The notes: generated by a model from the letters alone, not told the origin. DNA of 64,000 nucleotides from Arthrobacter sp. MAHUQ-56 (GCF_019710585.1 NZ_JAIFZQ010000020.1:590265-654264), one strand, 5' to 3'; shown: positions 17,339 to 26,399, numbered from the stretch's first letter. Numbers and translations are program-made.

Positions 17339-18343
17339 TCAGAGGGAGAGGCGTACGACAGTGGCGCCGTCCGGGTCTACGGGTCCTAGCACATACCCGC
17401 TGTCCAGTGACACGTACTGGACGAAGGTTCCGATGATGCCGCGGCATGGTTCTCTGCATTCCAGTGAAGCGGGTACGTCCGGAGACCTGTTGTGGAAGGT
17501 GTACGGAAGCCCTGTGGGCCCAAACTTCCAACCTGCCACCTTGAATGCGGCGAAGGTCTTGAGTCCATAGATAGCGTTCGTGCCCGTGCCCGTTACCGCA
17601 TTAAAGATGGGCAGCAACACGATAACGTCCTTGCCGGCTGTCATGTCGGCCGCCCACGAATTGAGGAGGGCCTCGCAGTAGGGCGGCGGATTGTTGCCGG
17701 TATCGCCACCCGCCGTGCTCTTTGAGATGTCAATAGTGGCGCCGCAGGCGTACGGGTCCTGTTTGAGCCCGCCGAATCCACCTTCGACAAACGCTCCCGA
17801 GGGGCCGTAGAGGCAGCTTGGATTGGCGCCGGTCCCATGCATACGAAGAAGCTGCATCACCCCATACTGGCCACGGACCTGGCAAATCGATACCGTGAGG
17901 GGGAAAGCGGTGGTGCCCTTAGTGGGGCTGCCCCACACTGCGGACGACTTGGCCCCAACTTCTTTTGACGTGATGCCAAGCGCCCGGGCGAAGAAGAGCG
18001 AGACGGAGTTGTCCGGAGCGCCGGCTTCTTTCGCGGTTGTCGTAACGGAGACGGTCCTCGCTGCCTTGTCGAGCTGGATGCTGTTGACGTTGCTCATGCC
18101 GTCCAGCGCATTCTGGTTGGCGAGGCTTCCCGCGAGTGTCGACGTCGTGGAACACAGGGTGTCCGAGCTGTTCCTCGCGCATTTCTGCGCGAGGGCGATG
18201 GCTGATGCGTCTGCGCCGTTCTGCAGCTGCGCCCTCTCCGAATAAAGCACGCCGACGTCGACGGCGATGGCCACGAAACCGAGGAGAGCCACCAGGAGAA
18301 TGGCGACGATGACGCTGATGGCGCCGTGCTCGCTGTGTTGCAT
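17339..18343 (-). CDS. TadG-like pilus-associated protein (locus 1)
   Basis: The 334-residue product starts MQHSEHGAISVIVAILLVALLGF, the TadE/TadG-like N-terminus with a single membrane helix, followed by the ADVGVLYSERAQLQNGADASAIALA-type motif (here AVDVGVLYSERAQLQ...) seen in the Flp-assembly TadG N-terminal family. The large extracytoplasmic part contains several cysteines and is unlike the locus 2 paralogue in much of its length. ATG 18343 is chosen since the upstream extension is not conserved. Probably a minor surface or tip component of the pilus. Confidence 0.85.
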   Translation of the reverse strand: MQHSEHGAISVIVAILLVALLGFVAIAVDVGVLYSERAQLQNGADASAIALAQKCARNSSDTLCSTTSTLAGSLANQNALDGMSNVNSIQLDKAARTVSVTTTAKEAGAPDNSVSLFFARALGITSKEVGAKSSAVWGSPTKGTTAFPLTVSICQVRGQYGVMQLLRMHGTGANPSCLYGPSGAFVEGGFGGLKQDPYACGATIDISKSTAGGDTGNNPPPYCEALLNSWAADMTAGKDVIVLLPIFNAVTGTGTNAIYGLKTFAAFKVAGWKFGPTGLPYTFHNRSPDVPASLECREPCRGIIGTFVQYVSLDSGYVLGPVDPDGATVVRLSL

Positions 18344-18366
18344 AGGTGCGGTTCGCCTGCTCCTGT

Positions 18367-18750
18367 TCAACCGCCGCACAACATTACCCCTTTGCCTGTC
18401 ATGGGGAACGGGCCCGCGATGCCGGTAATCGTCGACAATGTGTACTTGATCGTGAGCGTGACCTGGTTTCCGGTACTGCATGTGGTGGTGCTGAGGATGA
18501 TGTCTGAAGCGGGGATGGTGCTGCTGACCGATGCTGCTGCATTCTGGGCCGCAGTCTTCGCCGCAGCGGGGTCATTGTTGATCGCCATGACCCGTACGCC
18601 ATCGCGGGCCGCGTTAGTCAGGGTTATCTGGGCGTTGTATGCCCGGCCGAACTCGATGGTTCCTAGGACAAGCATCAAGAGGAGGGGCAGCAGGATCGCG
18701 AATTCGACGGCGGCTGCTCCGCGCTCCGAATCTCGTGACACCTGCTGCAC
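18367..18750 (-). CDS. tadE: TadE family pseudopilin (locus 1)
   Basis: A 127-residue TadE-like protein. The N-terminus DSERGAAAVEFAILLPLLLM has the prepilin-peptidase-like site G|AAAVEF, followed by a hydrophobic helix and the conserved GTIEFGRAYNAQ. The rest is extracytoplasmic, with a cysteine pair (TTTCSTG and the C-terminal MLCGG). It lies between flp and tadG, as in other Tad loci. Confidence 0.9.
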   Translation of the reverse strand: MQQVSRDSERGAAAVEFAILLPLLLMLVLGTIEFGRAYNAQITLTNAARDGVRVMAINNDPAAAKTAAQNAAASVSSTIPASDIILSTTTCSTGNQVTLTIKYTLSTITGIAGPFPMTGKGVMLCGG

Positions 18751-18849
18751 CTCCTCTTACTTTGACTCGTGTCTTCCGCACTGCTTGAAGCGGGGATGGT
18801 TCCGATATGGGGTCCGGAACCAGCGTTTGGGTGTGTGACGGGTCCAGGC

Positions 18850-19041
18850 CTAGAGCTGGTTGTTCACCGAGTCGAAGAGGCCGTCGAGCTTCGTGCCCAA
18901 CAGCTGCACAGCGACGATGACCACCACGGCAATGAGGCCGACCATGATGCCGTATTCAACGGCCGTGGCACCCTTCTCGTTGCTGAGGCGGTTCTTGAGG
19001 TTGAAGCCGAGGGTCTGAAGCGTGGCAATGAGAGAAAGCAT
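18850..19041 (-). CDS. flp: Flp/Fap-type IVb pilin (locus 1)
   Basis: Major subunit of the Flp pilus. The 63-residue prepilin starts MLSLIATLQT and has the processing site EKG|ATAVEYGI with the Glu5-Tyr6 pair of mature Flp pilins, followed by a hydrophobic helix and a short C-terminus. The start at 19041 is supported by CAGGAG; a longer open frame is not conserved. It is the first gene of locus 1. The region before it has three CGCTTT boxes spaced 25-28 bases apart. Confidence 0.93.
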   Translation of the reverse strand: MLSLIATLQTLGFNLKNRLSNEKGATAVEYGIMVGLIAVVVIVAVQLLGTKLDGLFDSVNNQL

Positions 19042-19292
19042 TTTGTACTCCTGAGCGAGACGGATTGGCTGGCCCTTCACCAGCACTGAATCCAAGTTAG
19101 CAACCAGATTTAGCCCGAAAGCCGGATCTTGGAACATCCTGCGCAAACGCTTTCACTCCCGCACTTTTCCTGCGCTTTTGCTTGGGCTTTGCTGCGGTAA
19201 CGCTTTGGCTTCAGCATCCAGGCAGACCAATGGACCCCCTCGGTTCTGGGTGCCGAGGGGGTCCGGTATATGGGCGCCGAGTGGGCGGATGT
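19042..19292. promoter_or_regulatory. Intergenic region between Tad locus 2 and flp of locus 1
   Basis: No gene is seen. It contains the end hairpin of locus 2 (19232-19264) and three CGCTTT boxes at 19148, 19173 and 19201 (AAAGCG on the coding strand of flp) that could serve as regulator sites for the pilin promoter. No clear -35/-10 pair was identified. Confidence 0.35.
19232..19264 (-). terminator. 12-bp hairpin after Tad locus 2
   Basis: GGACCCCCTCGG pairs perfectly with CCGAGGGGGTCC around a nine-base loop. It sits 29 bases after the stop of tadC of locus 2. No T-run follows on either strand, so termination may be weak or rho-aided. Confidence 0.5.
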
Positions 19293-20171
19293 TTAGGTGA
19301 ATGCCTCAACAATCTTGATGGCTGCCGGTCCGAGGAGAACGATGAACAGCACAGGGAAGATGCACAGCAAGAGCGGGAAAAGTACCTTCACAGGAAGTTT
19401 CATTGCCTTTTCTTCAGCCCTTTGCCGGCGCTTGACTCTGGCCTGCTTCGCCTGCGTCCGCAGAACCTTTGCTATGCCAATCCCGTACTTGTCGGCCTGG
19501 ATGACTGCCCGGACGAAGCTTCGTAGGTCCGGAACGGATGACCTGTCAGCCAGCGCCTGATACGCCTCCTGTCGCGGGCGCCCTACCTGGATGTCCTGGA
19601 GGGTGCGCATCAGCTCTTGGGCAAGTGGCCCGCCTCCGTATCCGCCAGCCCGTGCCATTGCAGCTTCAAAGCCAAGTCCGGCTTCAACTGAAATGAGCAG
19701 CTGGTCCAAGGTGTTTGGCAGCTCAAGTTCAATTTCCTGCTGGCGTTTGATGCCCTTGTTGTAGATCAAGAGATCAGGGAGGAAGTAGAGGAGCGCAGAT
19801 AGGAAGAGCCCCAGCGCGATAATTTGAGGCGCAGGAGACCGGCTGTACATCAGAAGCCCGAGAACTGCCCCGGTCAATGCCAGCAATGGTTTGGCGATGA
19901 TCAAACGGTCCAGAGGCAGTGAAGCGGGTCGGCCTGCGAGGGAAAGCCAGCGGTCAAGCTTTGCTTCATAACCAGTGGGAGTCAGGCGCCTTGAAAGGTC
20001 CAAAAGCGCTGGCGGCCGTTGAATCGCCTGCACTCCCGCCTGGGTGAATCCCTGTGTCAGGTTCGCCTGAACCGCAATCGCCGCTTTGCGGTCAGTTGTT
20101 GCCAGCGCCCATACAAAGTAAGCCAGCGGAAGTACGATCAGAGAAATGTACAGCCACGCTATCGGTGTCAT
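19293..20171 (-). CDS. tadC: Tad pilus inner-membrane protein TadC (locus 2)
   Basis: Paralogue of the gene at 12037-12921, 292 residues. The T2SSF domain (LPNTLDQLLISVEAGLGFEAAMARAGG) and the C-terminal pair of helices are conserved, while the N-terminal 100 residues differ more. It closes locus 2, eight bases after tadB. Codon use is visibly less G/C-biased than in locus 1. Confidence 0.92.
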   Translation of the reverse strand: MTPIAWLYISLIVLPLAYFVWALATTDRKAAIAVQANLTQGFTQAGVQAIQRPPALLDLSRRLTPTGYEAKLDRWLSLAGRPASLPLDRLIIAKPLLALTGAVLGLLMYSRSPAPQIIALGLFLSALLYFLPDLLIYNKGIKRQQEIELELPNTLDQLLISVEAGLGFEAAMARAGGYGGGPLAQELMRTLQDIQVGRPRQEAYQALADRSSVPDLRSFVRAVIQADKYGIGIAKVLRTQAKQARVKRRQRAEEKAMKLPVKVLFPLLLCIFPVLFIVLLGPAAIKIVEAFT

Positions 20172-20179
20172 GGTTCCCC

Positions 20180-21124
20180 CTAAAACTTGATCTTTACGAC
20201 GCGGCTCATCCAGAAACCGCCAACTGTAAACATGACTGAGGCACCGACGAGCATCAGCAGCCCAAGCGGTTTCTCTACGAAGACGTTGAGATAGCCGGGA
20301 TTGATAAAGGCGAGGATAAAGGCCACGCCTACTGGCATTGCCATCAGCACGTAGGCGGACATTCTTCCTTCTGCGCTGAGGGACCTGATTTGGCCTTTGA
20401 TTTCGCTTCGCTCGCGGATTGTCCCAGCGACCTGTTCAAGGACTTCCGCCAAGTCACCGCCGACTTCACGATTGATTTGGATCGCCTGTGAGATCCAGCG
20501 AAAGTCCTCGCTGTCCATACGGTCGGCTACGTCCTCAAAGGCAATGCGTGAGTCTTTGCCAATCCTCGTTTCATTGACGATGCGAAGCAGCTCTTCGGAT
20601 GTGGGGGCATCCGCTTCCTGGGCGGCGGCTTCAACCGAGCGTAGGACGCTGTGGCCAACCCTGAGCCCGCCAATCAACATTTGGATCGTGTCAGTCAGCT
20701 GTTCCTCAAACTTTGCTCTGCGCCGGTCCCGGAGGAAGACCAGGACAACTTTGGCAAGAAGCGGTGTGGCAGCTCCCGCCATCAGCCCAAGGAGAGGGTG
20801 AGTCAGGAGGGCAACAAAAGCCCCCGTCAGGATGGAAGCCACCGCCACGGCGACGGTGAAATCAGCAGGCGCCATTTTGACTCCTGCGTTGTAGAGGACC
20901 TCACGGTTATACGGTCCCCCCGAATCACCAATGAGGTTTTCAACCGCGTTGACCGCTGTCTGCGAGACTCGTGCAACTGCGGACTTATCGTCCTGGCTGC
21001 TGCTTAGCCGACGTCGTTCCAGAGGGATCGACCCAAAACGAGGCTTGAAGACAACAAAGATCACGAGAACCATGGCGGACAAGCAGAGCGCCACGGCAAG
21101 TACGAAGACCATGGGGGATTCCAT
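20180..21124 (-). CDS. tadB: Tad pilus inner-membrane protein TadB (locus 2)
   Basis: Paralogue of the gene at 12929-13861, 314 residues, with an N-terminal helix, T2SSF domain (MLIGGLRVGHSVLRSVEAAAQEAD) and C-terminal helices. The stretch SQAIQINREVGG is shared with the locus 1 copy. Two bases separate it from the tadA stop, so the genes are tightly coupled. Confidence 0.92.
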   Translation of the reverse strand: MESPMVFVLAVALCLSAMVLVIFVVFKPRFGSIPLERRRLSSSQDDKSAVARVSQTAVNAVENLIGDSGGPYNREVLYNAGVKMAPADFTVAVAVASILTGAFVALLTHPLLGLMAGAATPLLAKVVLVFLRDRRRAKFEEQLTDTIQMLIGGLRVGHSVLRSVEAAAQEADAPTSEELLRIVNETRIGKDSRIAFEDVADRMDSEDFRWISQAIQINREVGGDLAEVLEQVAGTIRERSEIKGQIRSLSAEGRMSAYVLMAMPVGVAFILAFINPGYLNVFVEKPLGLLMLVGASVMFTVGGFWMSRVVKIKF

Positions 21125-21126
21125 GG

Positions 21127-22587
21127 CTATCGCCTTCCCACCGGTGCCAGTCCGGCGCCGAAAACTGCCGGGGATACGGAAATGCCAAGTTCGGCGAACC
21201 GATCCAGAAAACGTGGCCGTATGCCTGTGGGCAGTGGCCTGCCAAGGAATCGTCCTTGGGCATCCACGCCCGCCGCGTAGTCGAAGAGGAAGGCGTCTTG
21301 GAGGGTAACGATGTCCCCTTCCATGCCTTGAACTTCTGTCACATGGGTCACCCGCCGGCTGCCATCGCGGAGCCGCGTCACTTGGACGATGAGATCGACG
21401 GCAGACGAAACCTGTTCCCGAATCGCGCGAAGTGGGAGATCCATTCCCGCCATGAGGACCAGGGTCTCCAGGCGGGCGATGGCGTCCCTTGGAGAGTTCG
21501 CATGCACTGTGGACAACGACCCATCGTGACCTGTGTTCATTGCCTGCAGCATGTCAAGGGATTCTCCGCTTCGAACTTCGCCCACAATGATGCGGTCTGG
21601 CCTCATGCGCAGGGAGTTGCGGACGAGGTCCCGGATGGTCACTGCACCCTTGCCCTCGATGTTTGGTGGCCGGCTTTCCAGCCGGACCACATGTTCCTGC
21701 TGGAGTTGCAGCTCGACAGCATCCTCGATGGTGACGATGCGGTCGTCCCGCGGTATGAACGAGGACAGCACATTGAGCAGCGTGGTTTTACCGGTGCCTG
21801 TACCACCGGAAACGATGATGTTCAAGCGGGCCCGAACGCAAGCGCTCAACAATTCAGCCATCTCCGGAGTCAGTGAACCCCAATCGATGAGGTTTTGCAC
21901 CGTCAAGGGCACGTGGCTGAATTTCCGGATCGTCAGAGATGGCCCGTTCACCGCCAAAGGCGGAATAATGGCATTTACCCTGGACCCGTCCTCCAGCCGC
22001 GCATCCACAAGGGGGGAGGATTCGTCAATGCGACGCCCGACCTTGGAGACGATGCGTTCAATAACTGTCCGCAGGTGATTGTCCGAGCTGAACCTGGTGC
22101 CTGTCAGGGACAAGTGCCCATGGCGTTCAATATAGATCTGATCAAAGCGGTTAACCATGATCTCTGTCACCGAGGGGTCCTCGAGCAAGCGCTGCAGGGG
22201 ACCATAGCCCATGACCTCATCAGCGATTTCGCGAATCAGCCGGCGGCGCTCCTCCGGGGACAGCGGAACCTGCTCCTGGTCGATGACCGTGGAAAGTTCC
22301 TCCACTGCGGAGGCGCGAAGGGCCTCTTCGGAAGTCGTGCTTTCGCCGAATCGGGTCCCCATCCGCTCAAAGAGCGCCTGGGCGGCTCTTTGTTTAAGGC
22401 CTCCCAGTGCGTCCGTCGTTGGGCTCGCGATTGGCGCCGGGGAGGACGTAGAGACGGAAAGAAGCGCGGCTGGAGGAGGCACCTGAGCCGCGGCATTCAG
22501 GTCAGGTGCAGCGTCGGTGTGTCCGGCAACTTCTTCTGGCACCGCTGAATTTGCGTTGGACCTCGAGAGCCGATCTGACAATTTCAT
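21127..22587 (-). CDS. tadA: Tad pilus assembly ATPase TadA/CpaF (locus 2)
   Basis: Paralogue of the gene at 13873-15363, 486 residues from ATG 22587. The start is chosen because it overlaps the stop of tadZ (ATGA) and gives the same MKLSDRL opening as locus 1. Walker A GGTGTGKTT, VEDAVELQ-type Asp box, Walker B (RIIVGEVRSGES) and His box (HDGSLSTVHANSPRDA) are intact. The proline/serine-rich N-terminus (about 15-65) is the divergent part; the C-terminal half is almost the same as in locus 1. Confidence 0.95.
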   Translation of the reverse strand: MKLSDRLSRSNANSAVPEEVAGHTDAAPDLNAAAQVPPPAALLSVSTSSPAPIASPTTDALGGLKQRAAQALFERMGTRFGESTTSEEALRASAVEELSTVIDQEQVPLSPEERRRLIREIADEVMGYGPLQRLLEDPSVTEIMVNRFDQIYIERHGHLSLTGTRFSSDNHLRTVIERIVSKVGRRIDESSPLVDARLEDGSRVNAIIPPLAVNGPSLTIRKFSHVPLTVQNLIDWGSLTPEMAELLSACVRARLNIIVSGGTGTGKTTLLNVLSSFIPRDDRIVTIEDAVELQLQQEHVVRLESRPPNIEGKGAVTIRDLVRNSLRMRPDRIIVGEVRSGESLDMLQAMNTGHDGSLSTVHANSPRDAIARLETLVLMAGMDLPLRAIREQVSSAVDLIVQVTRLRDGSRRVTHVTEVQGMEGDIVTLQDAFLFDYAAGVDAQGRFLGRPLPTGIRPRFLDRFAELGISVSPAVFGAGLAPVGRR

Positions 22588-23783
22588 GAGACAACCACCC
22601 GTCGGTGAAGCTTGGTTTGTGCGGAAGCTATCCATTCAGGATCAAAGCGGTCTACGAGCTTCTTCAGCCCCTTGGACGCTGAGTCCCTGGCGTTGCTTTG
22701 TAGGATCGGGATACCGCGATTGGTCGAGTAGGGGAGGGTTTTGGAACGGGGAACGACCGTATCAACGGGGACTCCGATGGTCGCTTCCACATCCTGTACG
22801 GAAATTCCGCTCTTGCGGTCAGCAAAGTTGAGCACCGTGTGCCGGCCTTGGGGAAGTAACTGGAGCTCCCGGAGCACGGCGAAGCATTTGTGCAGCCCAC
22901 GAATGCTGGGTACATCCATGCCACACACCCAGACGCCATCAGTCGCCTGCTCCAAAGTCGCCAACACGTGCTCGCCCAGCCCAGGAGCGGTATCCACGAC
23001 GACGTACTTGAATTCGCTCGCAAGCTGATCGATCAGCCTGCTGACATGCTCGGCCGTGATGAAGTCTGACTCCGCCGGGGTTCTCGGTCCGCAAAGCGCA
23101 TATATACCCGCTGGATGCACCGTAAGAAATGCCTTTAGCACCATGGAGTCCTGGGAAGCGACTCCGTGGACAGCATCAGTGATTGAGTGTTCGGGCTCAA
23201 GCAGGAGGCCGGACGCAACATCGCCGAACTGCAGGTCAAGGTCCACCAGCACCACGCTCATCGGCGCAACCTTTCCCAGTCCAATGGCCAGGTTGGTGGC
23301 CACGGTGGTCTTGCCGACGCCTCCCTTAGGGGACATGACGGCAATAACCCTGCCGCGGTCGCGCGCTCCTTCTGCCGCCGGAGCCATGCCCCGCCGGCGG
23401 CTTGCAGCAGCCAGACATGCCCGCTCGAGCAGTACCCTGAGCTCGCTGAGGCCGATTTCGGATGTGACAACGTCTCGAATGCCGGAGTGCATGGCCCGAA
23501 GTACCAGGTCCGGATTTGGCTCTGCAATCAGAATCAGGCTGATCTCTGGATACTGGAGATCGAAGACCGTGGCGAGCTTGAGCGCATCGTCGGGCGTGAC
23601 CCCTGGACCGAGGATAAGAACCTCAGGCGGAGCGCCGTTCAGTTGCCTGAATACGTCGTCGGGTCCACCGGCGAGCACTTGGGGCGACAGCGTCTGTAGC
23701 TCTCCGTGAAGGGCACCGGCGATGGCCTGACGGATGCGGCCTTCAAAGTCGCGAACTGCGGTGATTGCTACAAAGCGGCTCAT
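22584..23783 (-). CDS. tadZ: Tad pilus localisation ATPase TadZ/CpaE (locus 2)
   Basis: Paralogue of the gene at 15363-16559, 399 residues. It has the same plan: receiver-like N-terminal domain without an obvious phospho-acceptor (VLILGPGVTPDDA), then a ParA/MinD-type ATPase with KGGVGKTT, VVLVDLDLQFGD and VVVDTAPG. The N-terminal domain differs more than the ATPase domain, suggesting that each copy is tuned to its own machine or pole. Confidence 0.93.
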   Translation of the reverse strand: MSRFVAITAVRDFEGRIRQAIAGALHGELQTLSPQVLAGGPDDVFRQLNGAPPEVLILGPGVTPDDALKLATVFDLQYPEISLILIAEPNPDLVLRAMHSGIRDVVTSEIGLSELRVLLERACLAAASRRRGMAPAAEGARDRGRVIAVMSPKGGVGKTTVATNLAIGLGKVAPMSVVLVDLDLQFGDVASGLLLEPEHSITDAVHGVASQDSMVLKAFLTVHPAGIYALCGPRTPAESDFITAEHVSRLIDQLASEFKYVVVDTAPGLGEHVLATLEQATDGVWVCGMDVPSIRGLHKCFAVLRELQLLPQGRHTVLNFADRKSGISVQDVEATIGVPVDTVVPRSKTLPYSTNRGIPILQSNARDSASKGLKKLVDRFDPEWIASAQTKLHRRVVVS

Positions 23784-24508
23784 TGGTACAGCCCGCCTAA
23801 TTTAGTGACAGGGGGGGTGGATTTGGCCGTGGAATCGGTTTGTTTGGCCAGCCAGAGCTTGCCGAATTCAGCGCTGTAGACCAGCTTCGAGGCATCCGCA
23901 TCGCTTCGGGCGAAGGTGATGAAAGCTGAGCCATTCGGCATTGCAACATTTGATTCGGTTGAGCCGGAGCTTGTGTTGTTCTTGGGATCGGACGGTGCTT
24001 TTTGCACCGCCGTGATGAGGACATCGTGGAAAAGCAAGCCGGTTTGACCGTCTTCTTTATTGAACGAGGAGTAAATTGTCACGGTATCTCCGGCTTCAAG
24101 CCGGCCGCCCAGGATGCGTTCGGGGGCCAGTAAGAGGGTGACTTCCTCTAACCCATCCGGCACAGGGACGGTGCCAGGTGCCAAGTCGCGGGGGCTCACC
24201 AGACGGGCCGCCAGCAATTGCTCGCCTGGCTGAAGCGCCACTGCGGTAACCTTCCCTTCCTGCTGATCGAGCGTTGTTAGAGCCCCCTCAGGAACTGCGG
24301 ACTTGGGGATTGATTCGGCACGAACCTTGCCTGCAAGGTCAGAGGACTTTGTCCCTGCAGGAACCTGTTCGCTGACGACCAGGACACTGACAGGTTCCAA
24401 GCCGGCTTGGGCGCGGGCTGAAGCGCCCTGGACGTAGACGAAAAGGAGAATGGCGCCAACTACTGCCAGCAGTAGTGCAGCTAAGCCTCCCAGTAGGCGT
24501 GATTTCAC
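23780..24508 (-). CDS. cpaB: Flp pilus assembly protein CpaB/RcpC (locus 2)
   Basis: Paralogue of the gene at 16556-17305, 242 residues, with an N-terminal membrane helix (LLGGLAALLLAVVGAILLF) and SAF domain (VVSEQVPAGTKSSDLAGKVR), then the segment DGLEEVTLLLAPERILGGRLEAGDTV. The sequence has drifted far more than that of the ATPase. Its stop overlaps the tadZ start by four bases. Confidence 0.9.
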   Translation of the reverse strand: MKSRLLGGLAALLLAVVGAILLFVYVQGASARAQAGLEPVSVLVVSEQVPAGTKSSDLAGKVRAESIPKSAVPEGALTTLDQQEGKVTAVALQPGEQLLAARLVSPRDLAPGTVPVPDGLEEVTLLLAPERILGGRLEAGDTVTIYSSFNKEDGQTGLLFHDVLITAVQKAPSDPKNNTSSGSTESNVAMPNGSAFITFARSDADASKLVYSAEFGKLWLAKQTDSTAKSTPPVTKLGGLYQ

Positions 24509-24559
24509 TTCAGTTGCTCCTTAGATGTGGTGTGACAAAGTCCTGGCGGAACTGCGTAG

Positions 24560-25618
24560 TTACTTGGTGAGTACAGCTCCGGTTCCTCCATAGTTGGACG
24601 CCGTGTTGGATATAGAGAGCCCCTCCTGCAGAGAAACAAAGCGGGTGAAGTACCCCTGGATGCCGCGGCAGTTTCCGCCATTACATGAGGGAGCTAGCGG
24701 GTCAAGATCTGTCTGTGCGGGGCCGCCGCCGAACTTGTAACCAGTTACTTGGAAGGCGAGAAATCCAGCCAACGTGTATTGGGTCTTTTGTCCGTTCTGC
24801 ACGGCGTTTGTGAAGATCGGGATCAGCACCGGTGAGTCCTTGATGGTCGCCGGCATACTTTGGCAGACGCTGGGCAAGTCATTGCCCGGGTTGCTGCCTG
24901 CCTCCGCGGTTGCGATATCGATGTTGGTCGAGCAGCCGCTGTCCGTGTCCAGCCAGCCAAAACCCCCAGGGGCGTAGCCATTTTGCGCTTCGCAACCAGG
25001 GAAAGTCGGCACGTTTTGGTCGTAGCGCAGAAGAATTCGGGTGGGGTCCGGATTACCGGTGAACGTTCCTGTCGAGTTCAACTCTGCGAGCTGGCTGGGC
25101 GTCAGAAAACTCTCGAAAACGCACATGCTGATGGTCCACGGGAGTGTCTTGCCCGCGGACGGAGGTCCCCATGCGGCCTCGGCGGTAGCTGTAATCTGAC
25201 TCGTATTGAAGCCCAAGATCCGAGCAAAGAAGAGTGAAAAGTAGTTGTTGCCGGACGTGTCACGGGAGTTGGTAACTACTCGAACCGAATTTGAGGTGGG
25301 TTGGGTGACAGACAGCACTCCTGTGGATCCGTCGTTGGCATTATTGTCGGCCAGCCGATTCAAAGGTGTCGCCATAGCTGCGCTGCAGTTCATACCCTTG
25401 GCGCAGTCAGCCGCTATGGCCAGTGCAGTTGCGTCTGCCCCATTCTGAATCTGGGCTTTTTCTGCGTACATCCCACCGACGTCCACAGCCAGGGCAGCGC
25501 AACCCAGGAGAGCGACCATTAAGATCGCCACCAGGACCGTAGCTGCGCCTTTTTCTCGTTCCCCGTTACGGGCCGAATTGATCGCACGAAAAGAAGACCA
25601 TCGAGTCAGCCGCCGCAT
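24560..25618 (-). CDS. TadG-like pilus-associated protein (locus 2)
   Basis: The 352-residue product has an N-terminal segment EREKGAATVLVAILMVALLG and the motif AVDVGGMYAEKAQIQNGADA of the TadG-like N-terminal family. The long extracytoplasmic part carries multiple cysteines. Apart from the first 60 residues it shares only scattered segments with the locus 1 protein (for example FFARILGF / FFARALGI). The 5' end overlaps the end of tadE by 13 bases. Confidence 0.85.
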   Translation of the reverse strand: MRRLTRWSSFRAINSARNGEREKGAATVLVAILMVALLGCAALAVDVGGMYAEKAQIQNGADATALAIAADCAKGMNCSAAMATPLNRLADNNANDGSTGVLSVTQPTSNSVRVVTNSRDTSGNNYFSLFFARILGFNTSQITATAEAAWGPPSAGKTLPWTISMCVFESFLTPSQLAELNSTGTFTGNPDPTRILLRYDQNVPTFPGCEAQNGYAPGGFGWLDTDSGCSTNIDIATAEAGSNPGNDLPSVCQSMPATIKDSPVLIPIFTNAVQNGQKTQYTLAGFLAFQVTGYKFGGGPAQTDLDPLAPSCNGGNCRGIQGYFTRFVSLQEGLSISNTASNYGGTGAVLTK

Positions 25619-26013
25619 CTCATTACCCCTACTCCGGTCATTGACAATGGAAAGATCCCGGATGCCCCGAAGAATCCGGCATCGAGAAAGCCGGTTAAAG
25701 ACGGCAAAGCAACCTTCGTCGTCACTTGGACATTCGACCCTGCTGAGCAGCTGCTGGCGTTGTCGGTGACGGTTACGGGAAGTCCCGATAACGCCGGCGC
25801 AGCTGCGAGGGCAGCGGCCTGAACGTTGAGTCCACTTTCGGCGTGATGAATCGCTGCGTACCGCGCGCCTTCACGAGCTGCTTGGGTGAGGGACACCTGG
25901 ACGTTGTAGGCCCTGCCGAACTCGATGATTCCCAGAAGAATTAGCAACAGAAGCGGGAGGACGATTGCCATCTCCACTGCTACAGCGCCTTTTTCCTTCC
26001 TGCTTGACTTCAT
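25606..26013 (-). CDS. tadE: TadE family pseudopilin (locus 2)
   Basis: A 135-residue TadE-like protein from ATG 26013, which has a strong GGGAGAGG site; upstream open frame is a shadow of the pilin gene. The N-terminus SSRKEKGAVAVEMAIVLPLL has the cleavage-like site G|AVAVEM and is followed by GIIEFGRAYNVQVSLTQAAREGARYA, strongly TadE-like. Two cysteines in the outer part (SSCSAG, MRCGG) match the arrangement in the locus 1 protein. Confidence 0.9.
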   Translation of the reverse strand: MKSSRKEKGAVAVEMAIVLPLLLLILLGIIEFGRAYNVQVSLTQAAREGARYAAIHHAESGLNVQAAALAAAPALSGLPVTVTDNASSCSAGSNVQVTTKVALPSLTGFLDAGFFGASGIFPLSMTGVGVMRCGG

Positions 26014-26095
26014 GACCTCTCCCGGTGTCCCAGATAACTTGTTTGTTGTGACGTTGCAGCGTCGGTCGCCAGTACCGCCGCTGCAACTATTGAAA

Positions 26096-26290
26096 TTAGA
26101 GAGCGTTTGAAATGGATGTGAAGAGGGCCGCGATCCGTGGGCCCAGGATGACGACTGCTGCCAGCACGAGGACTGCGATAAAGGCCACCTTGATGCTGTA
26201 CTCGACCATGGCTGCGCCCTTTTCGTCCGCTGTGAGACGTGCTTTCGCGGTGTGAAGAAAGGAGCATATAGTGGCAACAATTGCGCTCAT
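26096..26290 (-). CDS. flp: Flp-type IVb pilin, second copy of locus 2
   Basis: A 64-residue prepilin from ATG 26290 with a GGAAGGAAG site. Processing site DEKG|AAMVEYSIKV, hydrophobic helix, C-terminus ending in FTSISNAL. It is closely similar to the pilin encoded just upstream (26400-26591) and lies after a strong hairpin, so it may be made in smaller amounts, for example as a minor pilin. The Ile-Lys at mature positions 8-9 puts a charged residue at the edge of the helix, unlike the neighbour (Ile-Met). Confidence 0.9.
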   Translation of the reverse strand: MSAIVATICSFLHTAKARLTADEKGAAMVEYSIKVAFIAVLVLAAVVILGPRIAALFTSISNAL

Positions 26291-26345
26291 CGGTATTACT
26301 TCCTTCCAGGTACTGGACCAGGGATCCAATTGGATGCAAGTCCTG

Positions 26346-26393
26346 AACCGGCGACAGGCGAGGGATCTGTGGGGCCCTCGTCTGTCGCCGGTT
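26346..26393 (-). terminator. Long hairpin between the two pilin genes of locus 2
   Basis: A stem of about 19 bp (AACCGGCGACAG... with ...CTGTCGCCGGTT, one G-T wobble) closes on a short loop. It begins seven bases after the stop of the first pilin gene. It has no T-run. Likely a partial terminator or 3' stabiliser that raises the first pilin above the downstream genes. Confidence 0.6.
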
Positions 26394-26399
26394 AGATGC

